Assembly: GCF_935822925.1 (NCBI RefSeq)
Contig: NZ_CAKXZS010000016.1
Location: 124,001 to 188,000 of the forward strand
Source of the DNA: Mesorhizobium ventifaucium
Lineage (GTDB): Bacteria > Pseudomonadota > Alphaproteobacteria > Rhizobiales > Rhizobiaceae
DNA: 64,000 nucleotides
Reading direction: 5' to 3'
The first letter of the stretch is position 1. Each line of letters opens with the position of its first letter. Of this stretch, positions 47,592 through 55,700 are shown piece after piece. Below the pieces are notes generated by a model. The model was not told the DNA's origin. It did not search any database and was given only the letters and a program-made list of their open reading frames with translations. Made by a program: the position numbers and the translations under genes.

Positions 47592-47771
47592 AAGCTCCTC
47601 TTCACAAGAGGATTTGGTTCTTCGACTGGGCCTGAAAGCGACTGCGGACGGTCGCTGTCGGCCGGCTTCCAGCCGCTATCTCTGACGCTGGCGATTGGCC
47701 ACAGGCCACCGCGCCTTCGTCATTCCAGGGCGGAGCAAGGAGCGAAGCGACGCGGCGCAGACCCTGGGATC
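47592..47771. repeat. dispersed intergenic repeat, copy 2
   Basis: Second copy of the element at 41902-42067, sharing GATTTGGTTCTTCGACTG-like sequence, TCTCTGACGCTGGCGATTGG and the CATTCCAGGG...CCCTGGGAT palindrome. It is followed by a further 10-bp stem GCCGTTGCAT (47775-47784) / ATGCAACGGC (47795-47804) and then by a nuclease remnant. The 419-base gap 47432-47850 holds nothing else I can identify. Confidence 0.75.
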
Positions 47772-47850
47772 CATGCCGTTGCATCAGCCGAAGAATGCAA
47801 CGGCCCAGAACGGCGCTTGTATCCGCAACAGCGCCAGCTAGCCTTCCACC

Positions 47851-47992
47851 ATGACCGGCTATGCCACCATGACTGCGAGCCGGACAGCGCGGCACGATCT
47901 ACATCGGCGTCACCAATGATCTCGGCCGCCGCATGCCGGAGCACAAATCCGGGCAGGGTTTCGCTTCACCAGCCGCTACGGCGTGCAGCGAC
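47851..47992 (+). pseudogene. GIY-YIG nuclease remnant
   Basis: An ATG at 47851 opens MTGYATMTASR, matching the normal start of small rhizobial GIY-YIG proteins (GYVYMTASR). After a frameshift near 47885-47890 the next block reads GTIYIGVTNDLGRRMPEHKSG, the GIY-YIG core. A second shift near 47958 leads to FTSRYGVQRL. The rest is missing because the VOC gene begins at 47992 on the other strand. Intact family members have about 95 residues. It adjoins repeat copy 2, with which such genes may have travelled. Confidence 0.65.
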
Positions 47993-48345
47993 TAGCGAAG
48001 ATGCGAGAGCACGTTGAGCAGCTTGCCGGTCGGGTCGGCAATGAAGAAGCGTCTTACCCCCCACGGTTCGTCGGTCAAATCATAGACCACTCTGCAACCG
48101 ATCTCGTTCGCGCGAAGATAAACCGCGTCGACATTGTCGACCTCGATCGACAGATCCGGCACCGGGGTGCCTGAGCCGCCCTCGCTGGCGATGCTGATCT
48201 GGGGGACGGTGGTTTCGCTGGACGCCAGCGTGACGAGCCACCCGTGATCCATGACGGCATCGAGCCCGAACAAGTCGGTATAGAACTTCCGAACATCCGG
48301 AATGCTGTCTGTTGCGATATTCGCGACGATGCGCAGCACGGTCAT
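47992..48345 (-). CDS. VOC/glyoxalase superfamily protein
   Basis: A 117-residue single-domain VOC protein: IVANIATDSIPDVRKFYTDLFGLD at the start and the closing FFIADPTGKLLNVLSH are typical of the fold. AAGGAG precedes the ATG. Members include glyoxalases, extradiol dioxygenases and antibiotic-binding proteins. Nothing in the sequence points to one of these; its neighbours are unrelated. Confidence 0.78.
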   Translation of the reverse strand: MTVLRIVANIATDSIPDVRKFYTDLFGLDAVMDHGWLVTLASSETTVPQISIASEGGSGTPVPDLSIEVDNVDAVYLRANEIGCRVVYDLTDEPWGVRRFFIADPTGKLLNVLSHLR

Positions 48346-48601
48346 TCCATATCTCCTTCACAGCTTGCCATATCTCCACAGCTTGGATGACAACGCATTG
48401 CTGCGCTGCGGAGCACGTCTCGAATAAAATAAGGCGCCGATCACCCGAGCCGCAGAGTGCCGGATTGAGTCTTGAGGACCGGCGGGGTGCCTGCGCACGC
48501 AGCAGGCTTCGTTAACGCTGTTCACGCCTAGGTTGTGGCAGCAGATGTCACCTGTCGCCCAACACAGGTAACATCGCCTGTTGACAGGCGGGCCATTTCG
48601 A
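48346..48601. other. intergenic region between VOC and TetR genes
   Basis: About 250 bases without a gene. It holds the promoter region of the VOC gene and, nearer the TetR gene, a small palindrome ACCTGT/ACAGGT (about 48549-48567). The main TetR-side palindrome is listed separately. I see nothing else. Confidence 0.4.
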
Positions 48602-48639
48602 ATTACGAGTGACGAAATTCAAAATTCGTCACTCGTAAT
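48602..48639. promoter_or_regulatory. perfect 15-bp inverted repeat, probable TetR operator
   Basis: ATTACGAGTGACGAA (48602-48616) and TTCGTCACTCGTAAT (48625-48639) are exact reverse complements separated by 8 bases. The site ends 12 bases before the first codon of the TetR-family gene, a position suited to autorepression of the regulator-efflux operon. The half-site contains GACGAA/ACTCGTAAT-like symmetry typical in size for a TetR dimer pair. Confidence 0.7.
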
Positions 48640-48651
48640 GAGCAATGAAAC

Positions 48652-49263
48652 ATGATGCATGACACCCTCGACACGACGGCTGACCTGGTCCGGCAGGAGA
48701 ATGTAGCGCGCATCCTCGATTGCGCAGAGCGGCTGTTCCGCCACTACGGCTACGGCAAGACCAATGTCGCCGACATAGCGCGTGAACTCGGAATGTCGAC
48801 GGCCAACATCTACCGTTTCTTCGCCTCCAAGGTTGAGATTCACCAGGCCGTTTGCGGCCGTATGCTCGCTACCTGCTACCAACTGACCTACGACGCCTGC
48901 CACAGTCCCGGAACGGCCAGCGAAAGGCTTCGCCGCTACGTGCAAACGCATTATCAGTGGACCCGCGACACCATGCTCGACCAGGAGAAGGTGCACGAAA
49001 TGGTGGTCGTGGCCATCGAACGCGATTGGCATGTTATCGAGAGGCATATCGACAGGATCCGCGGCTTGGTGGAGGAGGTGATCCGCGAGGGAATCGCAAC
49101 CGGCGAGTTTGCCGACCAGGACCCGGAAGTCGCTTCACGGTGTTTCGGCGCCGCTATCATCACCCTCTGTCACCCGCAAATGGTCGCCCAGTGCCTTGCC
49201 AAGAAGAATCGGGCGATGCCGGACGAGCTTATCGAGTTTGCCATCAGGGCTTTGAAGAAATGA
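48652..49263 (+). CDS. TetR-family transcriptional regulator of an RND efflux operon
   Basis: A 203-residue TetR protein. The N-terminal helix-turn-helix is clear (GYGKTNVADIARELGMSTANIYRFFASK, residues about 34-61). The C-terminal ligand domain is of the type found in efflux regulators. Its TGA overlaps a possible ATG of the next gene at 49260, and the adaptor gene follows at once. It probably represses the operon through the inverted repeat just upstream and responds to a pump substrate. Confidence 0.85.
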   Translation: MMHDTLDTTADLVRQENVARILDCAERLFRHYGYGKTNVADIARELGMSTANIYRFFASKVEIHQAVCGRMLATCYQLTYDACHSPGTASERLRRYVQTHYQWTRDTMLDQEKVHEMVVVAIERDWHVIERHIDRIRGLVEEVIREGIATGEFADQDPEVASRCFGAAIITLCHPQMVAQCLAKKNRAMPDELIEFAIRALKK

Positions 49264-49322
49264 CCGTTTCCGCCCGTCGGGCGGCGATGTCGACAATCCA
49301 TCTTCAGTTCGGGAGTACGCAA

Positions 49323-50483
49323 GTGCCTTTGTCCAAATCCATCATGAACAGGCTGCCGTCCATTGGTCCGGCTCTGGTCGTCGTTGCGGCGCTTGGGCTC
49401 GCCGGTTGCTCGCAAGAAAAAGTGGAAGTCAAGGACATCGTCCGGCCGGTCAAGGTCGTCGAGATCGCCAAGGCGAACGACACCCGTGAGCTTTCCTACT
49501 CCGGATCGGTGCGCGCCCGCACCGAAATGAACCTCGGGTTCCGCATCAACGGCAAGATCACCGAGCGCCTGGTCGACATCGGCCAGCGCGTGAAGCCGGG
49601 CGATGTTCTTGCCCGCATCGATCCCGCCGACTACGACCTTTCGGTCAACAGCGCCGAGGCCAGCCTCGAGGCAGCCGAGCGGCAGGTCGAGACGACAGGC
49701 CTTGCCCGCCGTCGCGCCGAACAGTTGTTTGCCAAGAACTTTGCGTCGAAATCACAGCTCGAACAGGCGACGCTCAGCTATGATCAGGCGGTCGCCACCC
49801 GAAATTCCGCCCGCTCATCGCTTGACCAGGCGAAGAACCAGGTCCTCTACACCGACCTCAAGGCGGACAGGAACGGCATCGTCACGGCAGTCACCGCCGA
49901 TGTCGGTCAGGTGGTCGGCCCCGGCACGCCGGTTGTGACCGTTGCCGTCGATGGCGAAAAGGAAGTGCTGATCGCCGTTCCGGAAATGGATATCGCCCAG
50001 TTCAAGCCGGGCAAGGACGTCAAGGCAAGCTTCTGGTCCGACGATGCGCTGATGCTCGACGGCAAGGTCCGTGAAGTCGCCGGCAGCGCCGATCAGCAGT
50101 CGCGTACCTTTGCCGTCCGCGTCAGCCTGCCCAACGATCCGCGCGTGCTTCTCGGCATGACCGCGAATATCGAGGCTTCGGCTGCCAACAACAGCCCGCA
50201 GAGCGTATCGATCCCGTTGAGCGCGCTGGCGCAAAGGGAAGGCCAGCAGATCGTCTGGACCGTGGACCGCAACGGCGAGACCGTCCATGCGCGTCCGATC
50301 AAGGTCGCCGAATTCACCGCCGACGGCGTGCATGTTGCCGAAGGATTGAACCCCGGCGACGTCGTCGTTGCGGCGGGCACGCAATTCATGACCGAAAATC
50401 TGAAGGTCAAGCTGACCGGCGAAGCGGTGCAGCAGTCCGCATCGGCGGACGACAATGGCGACGCCGCCAAGCGCGTGCGCTGA
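49323..50483 (+). CDS. RND efflux periplasmic adaptor (membrane fusion lipoprotein)
   Basis: A protein of about 386 residues from a GTG at 49323, which has CGGGAG seven bases upstream; an ATG at 49260 overlapping the tetR stop is the alternative. The N-terminus has a lipoprotein signal with lipobox LAGC. The adaptor core follows: barrel-sandwich (RVKPGDVLARIDPADYDL), an alpha-hairpin of about 90 residues, and beta-barrel segments. It should bridge the inner-membrane pump at 50.7 kb and an outer-membrane channel, whose gene is not in the window. Confidence 0.86.
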   Translation: MPLSKSIMNRLPSIGPALVVVAALGLAGCSQEKVEVKDIVRPVKVVEIAKANDTRELSYSGSVRARTEMNLGFRINGKITERLVDIGQRVKPGDVLARIDPADYDLSVNSAEASLEAAERQVETTGLARRRAEQLFAKNFASKSQLEQATLSYDQAVATRNSARSSLDQAKNQVLYTDLKADRNGIVTAVTADVGQVVGPGTPVVTVAVDGEKEVLIAVPEMDIAQFKPGKDVKASFWSDDALMLDGKVREVAGSADQQSRTFAVRVSLPNDPRVLLGMTANIEASAANNSPQSVSIPLSALAQREGQQIVWTVDRNGETVHARPIKVAEFTADGVHVAEGLNPGDVVVAAGTQFMTENLKVKLTGEAVQQSASADDNGDAAKRVR

Positions 50484-50729
50484 CGGCTAGAATAAAACGG
50501 CTTTTCCTCGCATCGGCGCAAGCCGCGAGGTCAAGCGGTTCATGGTTTCCGGGCGGCAGGTGCCCGATTGTCGAGACGGCAGGTCGATGTAACCCCCCAC
50601 ATCGATCCTCGCGTCCCCACAGCGATGAGTGTCTCTCCGCTCGGAAAGCCTCGCCGCCCGGAAGCCAGCATTAGAAGTTCGTGGCATGCCATGTGCGTGC
50701 GCTGACGATCAGACAAATGGACTGGCGCT

Positions 50730-53700
50730 ATGACCACCGACACCAATGAAAAGCGGCCCTTCAATCTTTCGCGCTGGGCAATCGGGCATCCGAGCATTGC
50801 GCGGTTCCTGTTCGGCCTGATCATTGTTGCCGGTGCGCTCGGCCTGATGCAAATGGGCCAGAAGGAAGACCCGGACTTCACCTTCCGCGTCATGGTCGTC
50901 CAGGCGGTGTGGCCGGGGGCCTCGATCCAGGAGATGGAGGACCAGGTCGTCAACAAGATCGAGCGCAAGCTGCAGGAAACGCCGCATCTCGATTTCGTCC
51001 GTTCCTACACGCGCGCCGGCAGCGCCATCATCACCTTGCAAGTGGAAGGCGACACCAATCCCACGCAGGTCGCGGATGCCTTTTACCAGGTACGCAAGAA
51101 GGTCGGCGATATCGCCAATGAGCTGCCTCAGGGGCTGCTTGGGCCCTACTTCAACGATGAGTTCGGCGACACTTTCATCACCCTGCATTCGATCAGCGGC
51201 GACGGCTACAGCTATCCCGAGCTGAAGAAACTAGCCATCCAGGCGCGTGACATGCTGCTGACGACGCCCGGCGTCGAGAAGGCCGTGATCATCGGCGACC
51301 AGCCGGAAAAACTCTATATCAACGTTTCGTCCAAGGTGCTTGCCGAGCGTGGCCTGACGCTCACCGATCTGCAGAACGCGATCAAGGGCCAGAACAATGT
51401 CGATCCGGCAGGCTCGGTCGATACCGGCCAGCGTTCGGTGCGCATCTCGGTCGAAGGCAACGTGACGGAGGCGGCCGACATCCGCGAACTTCGCCTGCGC
51501 GCCGGCAACCAGGTGACGCGGCTCGGCGACATCGCCACCGTGACCACGGGTCTCGAAGACCCCTATCAACGCAAATACCGCTTCAACGGCCACGACAGTG
51601 TCCAGGTCGGCGTCGTCATGGCCAAAGGCTTCAACGTCACCGATGTCGGCAAGGACGTCGAGGCGACCTATCACCGCTTCGAAGAGGCGTTGCCTTACGG
51701 CGTTTCGGTCGATCAGATCGCCGACCAGCCGGAAGTCGTCCGGGAAGCGGTAAGCGAGTTCATGAAGGCGCTTGGCGAGGCGCTGCTGATCGTGCTTGTC
51801 GTCTCATTCCTGACGATCGGCTGGCGTTCGGGTCTGGTGATCGCTATCACCATTCCGCTTGTACTGGCCGCCACCTTCGCCATCATGTACGAGATCGGCA
51901 TCGATCTGCAGCGAATTTCGCTCGGCGCGCTGATCATCGCGCTCGGCCTGCTCGTCGACGACGCGATGATCGTCGTCGAAATGATGGAGCGCAAGCTCGA
52001 GGAAGGACTGGTCAAGATCGAGGCGGCGAGCTTCGCCTATACCTCGACGGCCTTCCCGATGCTGAGCGGTACCCTGATCACCACCGCCGGCTTTATCCCG
52101 GTCGGCTTCGCGGCCTCGACGGCCGGCGAGTATGTGCGCACGCTGTTCTACGTCGTCGGCATCGCGCTGGTCGTGTCCTGGTTCGTGGCGGTCTATTTCA
52201 CGCCGTGGCTCGGTCACATGATCCTCAAGCAGCGAAAACACGCCGGCAAGCATCACGATGTCTTCGACACGCGCTTCTATCGCCGGCTCCGCGCCACCGT
52301 CGGCTGGTCGGTGCGCCATCGCATCATCGTGCTGGTCGTGACGCTGGTGACCTTCGCCACCAGCCTGTGGGCGTTCCAGTTCATCCCGCAGAATTTTTTC
52401 CCGCAGTCGTCGCGTCCGGAAATTCTTGTCGACCTCTGGCTGCCGGAGGGCACCAGCATCAAGGAAGTCGAGACGCAGGCGAAGGCGCTCGAAACCAGGA
52501 TGATGGGCGACAAGGACAAGCGCTTCATCGCCACCTATATCGGCGAGGGCGCGCCGCGCTTCTTCCTGCCGCTCGACCAGCAGCTTCGCAATCCGAACTT
52601 CGCCCAGCTTCTGGTGATGGCCAATGACGAACCGGCCCGCGAGCGGCTCATCGTCAAGCTGCGCACCATTCTGGCCGAGGATTTCCCGTCGGTCCGCGCC
52701 AAGGTCGACCGCCTGTTCCTCGGGCCGCCCACGGGCTGGCCGGTGCAGATGCGCGTCATGGGTCCGGATCGCCAGGAGGTGCGCCGCATCGCCGACGAGG
52801 TGAAGGCAAAGTTCCAGGCAAATCCGCTGCTCGGCGCCGTCCACGACGACTGGCTGGAGCCGGTGCCCGAGATGAAACTGGTGATCGATCAGGATCGCGC
52901 CCGTGCGCTCGGCGTCACCTCGCAGCGCATCCGCCAGATACTGCAGGCGACCATGTCGGGCGCGCCGCTCGATGATTTCCGCGACGGCGAGGAGACCGTT
53001 TCGATCGTCGCCCGCGAACCGGAAGCAAGCCGTCACCTGCTGTCGGCGGTCGACTCCGTCTCTGTCCCGACGGATTTCGGTGGCTTCGTGCCTTTGTCGC
53101 AGGTCGCCAAGGTCGTCCCGGTGCTGGAGCAAGGCGTCGAGTGGCGGCGCGACCGCCTGCCAACCATCAGCGTGCGTGCCACGTTGCCGGATGGCGTGCA
53201 GTCGAACGATGTCGTCATGAAGATGTACAGCGAGATGCAGGGCCTGCGCGACGGCCTGGCACCCGGCTACAACATCGAGATCCAGGGCGGCGCCGAGGAT
53301 TCGGCCGAAAGCCAGGCCTCGATTGCAGCGAAAGCTCCAATCATGCTGGCCGTCATCGTCGTGCTGCTGATGATCCAGCTGCAGCATTTCGGCAAGGCGA
53401 TGCTGGTGCTGGCGACCGGTCCGCTCGGCATCATCGGTGCAGCGGCGGCACTTTTGATCAGTGGCGCGCCTTTCGGTTTCGTCGCCATCCTCGGCGTGAT
53501 CGCGCTGCTCGGCATCATCATGCGCAACTCGATCATTCTGGTCGACCAGATCGACCAGGATATCGCGGCCGGCATGGAACGCTCCGAGGCCATCATCGGC
53601 TCGGCGGTCCGCCGCTTCCGGCCGATCATGTTGACGGCGCTGACGGCGGTCCTGGCGTTGATCCCGATCTCGCGCGGCGTCTTCTGGGGTCCCCTCGCCT

Positions 53701-53876
53701 ATGCCATGATGGGCGGCATCCTCGTCGCCACGGTGCTCACCATCCTCGTCCTTCCGGCAGGCTATGCCTTGTTCTTCGGCAGGGAGCGCAAGAAGGCCGA
53801 AGATGCGGAGCAGGCGGCCGAGGCGGAGCTGGCACAAAACGACGACAGGCCGCGACTGGCTCTGGCCGCCGAATAG
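50730..53876 (+). CDS. RND-family multidrug efflux transporter (AcrB/MexB superfamily)
   Basis: A 1048-residue inner-membrane pump with twelve hydrophobic segments in two halves (residues about 22-40 and 335-560; 540-560 and 870-1020) and two large periplasmic loops. The proton-relay Asp pair is in GLLVDDAMIVVEMMERK (about residues 408-424). RND signature blocks VVQAVWPGASIQEMEDQV and FVAILGVIALLGIIMRNSIILVDQI are present. It starts 246 bases after the adaptor gene, a gap in which I see no gene. The substrate class is unknown; sequence style is that of the shorter AcrB-like HAE group in alphaproteobacteria. Confidence 0.9.
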   Translation: MTTDTNEKRPFNLSRWAIGHPSIARFLFGLIIVAGALGLMQMGQKEDPDFTFRVMVVQAVWPGASIQEMEDQVVNKIERKLQETPHLDFVRSYTRAGSAIITLQVEGDTNPTQVADAFYQVRKKVGDIANELPQGLLGPYFNDEFGDTFITLHSISGDGYSYPELKKLAIQARDMLLTTPGVEKAVIIGDQPEKLYINVSSKVLAERGLTLTDLQNAIKGQNNVDPAGSVDTGQRSVRISVEGNVTEAADIRELRLRAGNQVTRLGDIATVTTGLEDPYQRKYRFNGHDSVQVGVVMAKGFNVTDVGKDVEATYHRFEEALPYGVSVDQIADQPEVVREAVSEFMKALGEALLIVLVVSFLTIGWRSGLVIAITIPLVLAATFAIMYEIGIDLQRISLGALIIALGLLVDDAMIVVEMMERKLEEGLVKIEAASFAYTSTAFPMLSGTLITTAGFIPVGFAASTAGEYVRTLFYVVGIALVVSWFVAVYFTPWLGHMILKQRKHAGKHHDVFDTRFYRRLRATVGWSVRHRIIVLVVTLVTFATSLWAFQFIPQNFFPQSSRPEILVDLWLPEGTSIKEVETQAKALETRMMGDKDKRFIATYIGEGAPRFFLPLDQQLRNPNFAQLLVMANDEPARERLIVKLRTILAEDFPSVRAKVDRLFLGPPTGWPVQMRVMGPDRQEVRRIADEVKAKFQANPLLGAVHDDWLEPVPEMKLVIDQDRARALGVTSQRIRQILQATMSGAPLDDFRDGEETVSIVAREPEASRHLLSAVDSVSVPTDFGGFVPLSQVAKVVPVLEQGVEWRRDRLPTISVRATLPDGVQSNDVVMKMYSEMQGLRDGLAPGYNIEIQGGAEDSAESQASIAAKAPIMLAVIVVLLMIQLQHFGKAMLVLATGPLGIIGAAAALLISGAPFGFVAILGVIALLGIIMRNSIILVDQIDQDIAAGMERSEAIIGSAVRRFRPIMLTALTAVLALIPISRGVFWGPLAYAMMGGILVATVLTILVLPAGYALFFGRERKKAEDAEQAAEAELAQNDDRPRLALAAE

Positions 53877-53945
53877 AGCTGTTGGCAGATGTGACGTCCA
53901 AGGATTAAATCCGCCCACCGGCAGGAGCGCTGGAGGAGGACAGTC

Positions 53946-55439
53946 ATGACCGTAGCTCAGATACCGGCGGCGCTGCGCCAGCCGATCGACGGACGCCACC
54001 GCCAGATGTTCGTCGATGGCGCCTGGGTCGACGCCCGCTCGTTCCGCACCATGGAGACTCGCAATCCGGCCACCAGCGCGGTCATTGCCACGGTGCCGCG
54101 CGGCGACCGCCAGGATGTCGAGCTGGCAGTGGCCGCGGCGCGCAGGGCCTTCGACGGGCCGTGGAGCCGGTACAAGCCCTATGAGCGACAGGTGCTGCTG
54201 CTCAGGATCGCCGACCTCTTCGAAAAGCACTGGGAGGAGATCAGCCGCTCGGACACGACCGACATGGGCATGCCGATCGTGCGCACCCGCGCCAACCGCA
54301 ACCGCGTGATCGGCATGCTGCGCTATTACGCCGGCATGGCGACCTCCCTGCATGGCGAGACGATCGAGAACTCGCTGCCGGGCGAAATCGTCTCCCTCAC
54401 GCGCAAGGAGCCGGTCGGCGTCGTCGGCGCCATCATCCCCTGGAACGCACCGACGGCCGCTTCGATCTGGAAGATCGGGCCGGCGCTGGCCACCGGCTGC
54501 ACGGTGGTGCTGAAACCTTCGGAAGAGGCGCCGCTGACGCCGCTTCTGATCGCCGACATCATCAACGAGGCCGGCGTTCCGCCAGGCGTCGTCAACATCG
54601 TGACGGGCACCGGCGCCGAGGCAGGCGCGGCACTTGCCGAGCATATGGGCGTCGACAAGATCGTCTTCACCGGCTCGACGGCAACCGGCCAGTCGATCGT
54701 CCGGGCGTCGGGCGGCAACCTCAAGCGCGTCTCGCTGGAGCTCGGCGGCAAGTCGCCGGTCATCGTTTGCGCCGACGCCGATCTCGACAAAGCGGTGCCG
54801 GTCGCTGCGATGTCGGTGTTCGCCAATTCCGGCCAGATCTGCATCGCCGGCTCGCGCCTGTTCGTCGAACGCTCCATCTATGACGAGTTCGTCGAACGGC
54901 TGGCGGCCTATGCCAAAAGTCTCAGGATCGGCGACGGCATCGACCCGGCGACCGAAATTGGTCCGCTCGTCTCCGAAAAGCAGCTGCAGCGGGTCTCCTT
55001 ATATCTCGAAGCCGGCACGGCGGAGGGCGCGACCCTCGTCACCGGCGGCACGCGCCTAATGGAGGGGGAACTGGCCGCCGGCAATTTCGTCGCGCCGACC
55101 GTCTTTGCCGGCGTTTCGGACGACATGAAGATCGCGCGCGAGGAAATCTTCGGGCCGGTCATCTCGGCATTGCCGTTCGATACGCTCGACGAGGCGGTCG
55201 AGCGAGCCAACAACACGCCCTACGGTCTTGCCGCGGGGGTCTTCACCCAAAATCTCGCCACCGCCCACCAGCTTTCCAGGAAAATCCGTGCCGGCTCGGT
55301 CTGGGTGAACACCTATCACGCTATAGATCCGGCCGTGCCTTTCGGCGGCTACAAGATGAGCGGCTACGGCCGCGAGGGCGGTGCCGAGCACCTCGACGAG
55401 TATCTCAACACCAAGGGCGTGTTCATCAAGATCGATTGA
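53946..55439 (+). CDS. NAD(P)-dependent aldehyde dehydrogenase
   Basis: A 497-residue ALDH. Catalytic Cys is in NSGQICIAGSR, the general base Glu in LELGGKSP, and the cofactor loop in FTGSTATGQSI. IIPWNAPTAASIWKIGPALA is the conserved nucleotide/tunnel region. GGAGGAGGACAGTC precedes the ATG. It oxidises an aldehyde to an acid; the best guess from the family is a broad aliphatic or semialdehyde substrate. It follows the pump gene by 69 bases but is probably unrelated to efflux. Confidence 0.87.
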   Translation: MTVAQIPAALRQPIDGRHRQMFVDGAWVDARSFRTMETRNPATSAVIATVPRGDRQDVELAVAAARRAFDGPWSRYKPYERQVLLLRIADLFEKHWEEISRSDTTDMGMPIVRTRANRNRVIGMLRYYAGMATSLHGETIENSLPGEIVSLTRKEPVGVVGAIIPWNAPTAASIWKIGPALATGCTVVLKPSEEAPLTPLLIADIINEAGVPPGVVNIVTGTGAEAGAALAEHMGVDKIVFTGSTATGQSIVRASGGNLKRVSLELGGKSPVIVCADADLDKAVPVAAMSVFANSGQICIAGSRLFVERSIYDEFVERLAAYAKSLRIGDGIDPATEIGPLVSEKQLQRVSLYLEAGTAEGATLVTGGTRLMEGELAAGNFVAPTVFAGVSDDMKIAREEIFGPVISALPFDTLDEAVERANNTPYGLAAGVFTQNLATAHQLSRKIRAGSVWVNTYHAIDPAVPFGGYKMSGYGREGGAEHLDEYLNTKGVFIKID

Positions 55440-55454
55440 GCGATCCGCCGAATA

Positions 55455-55546
55455 ATGCATGTCGCGCAAAAGTGTGCAGCGGTTTTGCGAGATGCATAAA
55501 AAACAACCTAATGCGCGTCGCATGAGGCCGGTCAAACGCGACGCGC
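55455..55546. repeat. palindromic rhizobial intergenic element
   Basis: Two nested or adjacent palindromes: ATGCAT...CGCAAAA (55455-55471) against TTTTGCG...ATGCAT (55483-55497), and GCGCGTCGC (55513-55521) against GCGACGCGC (55538-55546). A shorter relative is at 42370. It fills the gap after the aldehyde dehydrogenase gene. Confidence 0.6.
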
Positions 55547-55562
55547 TTTAGGCCCTGAAACG

Positions 55563-55585
55563 AAAAACCCGCCTCGGCGGCGGGT
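55563..55585 (-). terminator. rho-independent terminator of the permease gene
   Basis: On the minus strand ACCCGCC (55579-55585 complement) and GGCGGGT (55567-55573 complement) form a 7-bp GC-rich stem with a 5-base loop, followed by a run of five T (55563-55567 complement). It lies 116 bases after the permease stop codon and has the classic layout. Confidence 0.75.
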
Positions 55586-55700
55586 CATCGCTGCCAATCG
55601 GCACGACAGCCAAATCACTAGCATAACTGCTGGCACAAAGCAAGAACAAACGTGCAAGGGATCGAGCGCGCATCGCGCGCTCGATCACTTGAGGCTGATG

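Noticed and set aside
47475..48017. 180-codon open frame across repeat copy 2
   Set aside because: It spans repeat palindromes and the nuclease remnant in the wrong frame and lacks any family similarity.
51804..54644. 946-codon minus-strand open frame across the RND pump and aldehyde dehydrogenase genes
   Set aside because: Composition (His, Asp, Gln and Arg rich, no hydrophobic segments) is that of an antisense shadow; the two plus-strand genes carry all family motifs.
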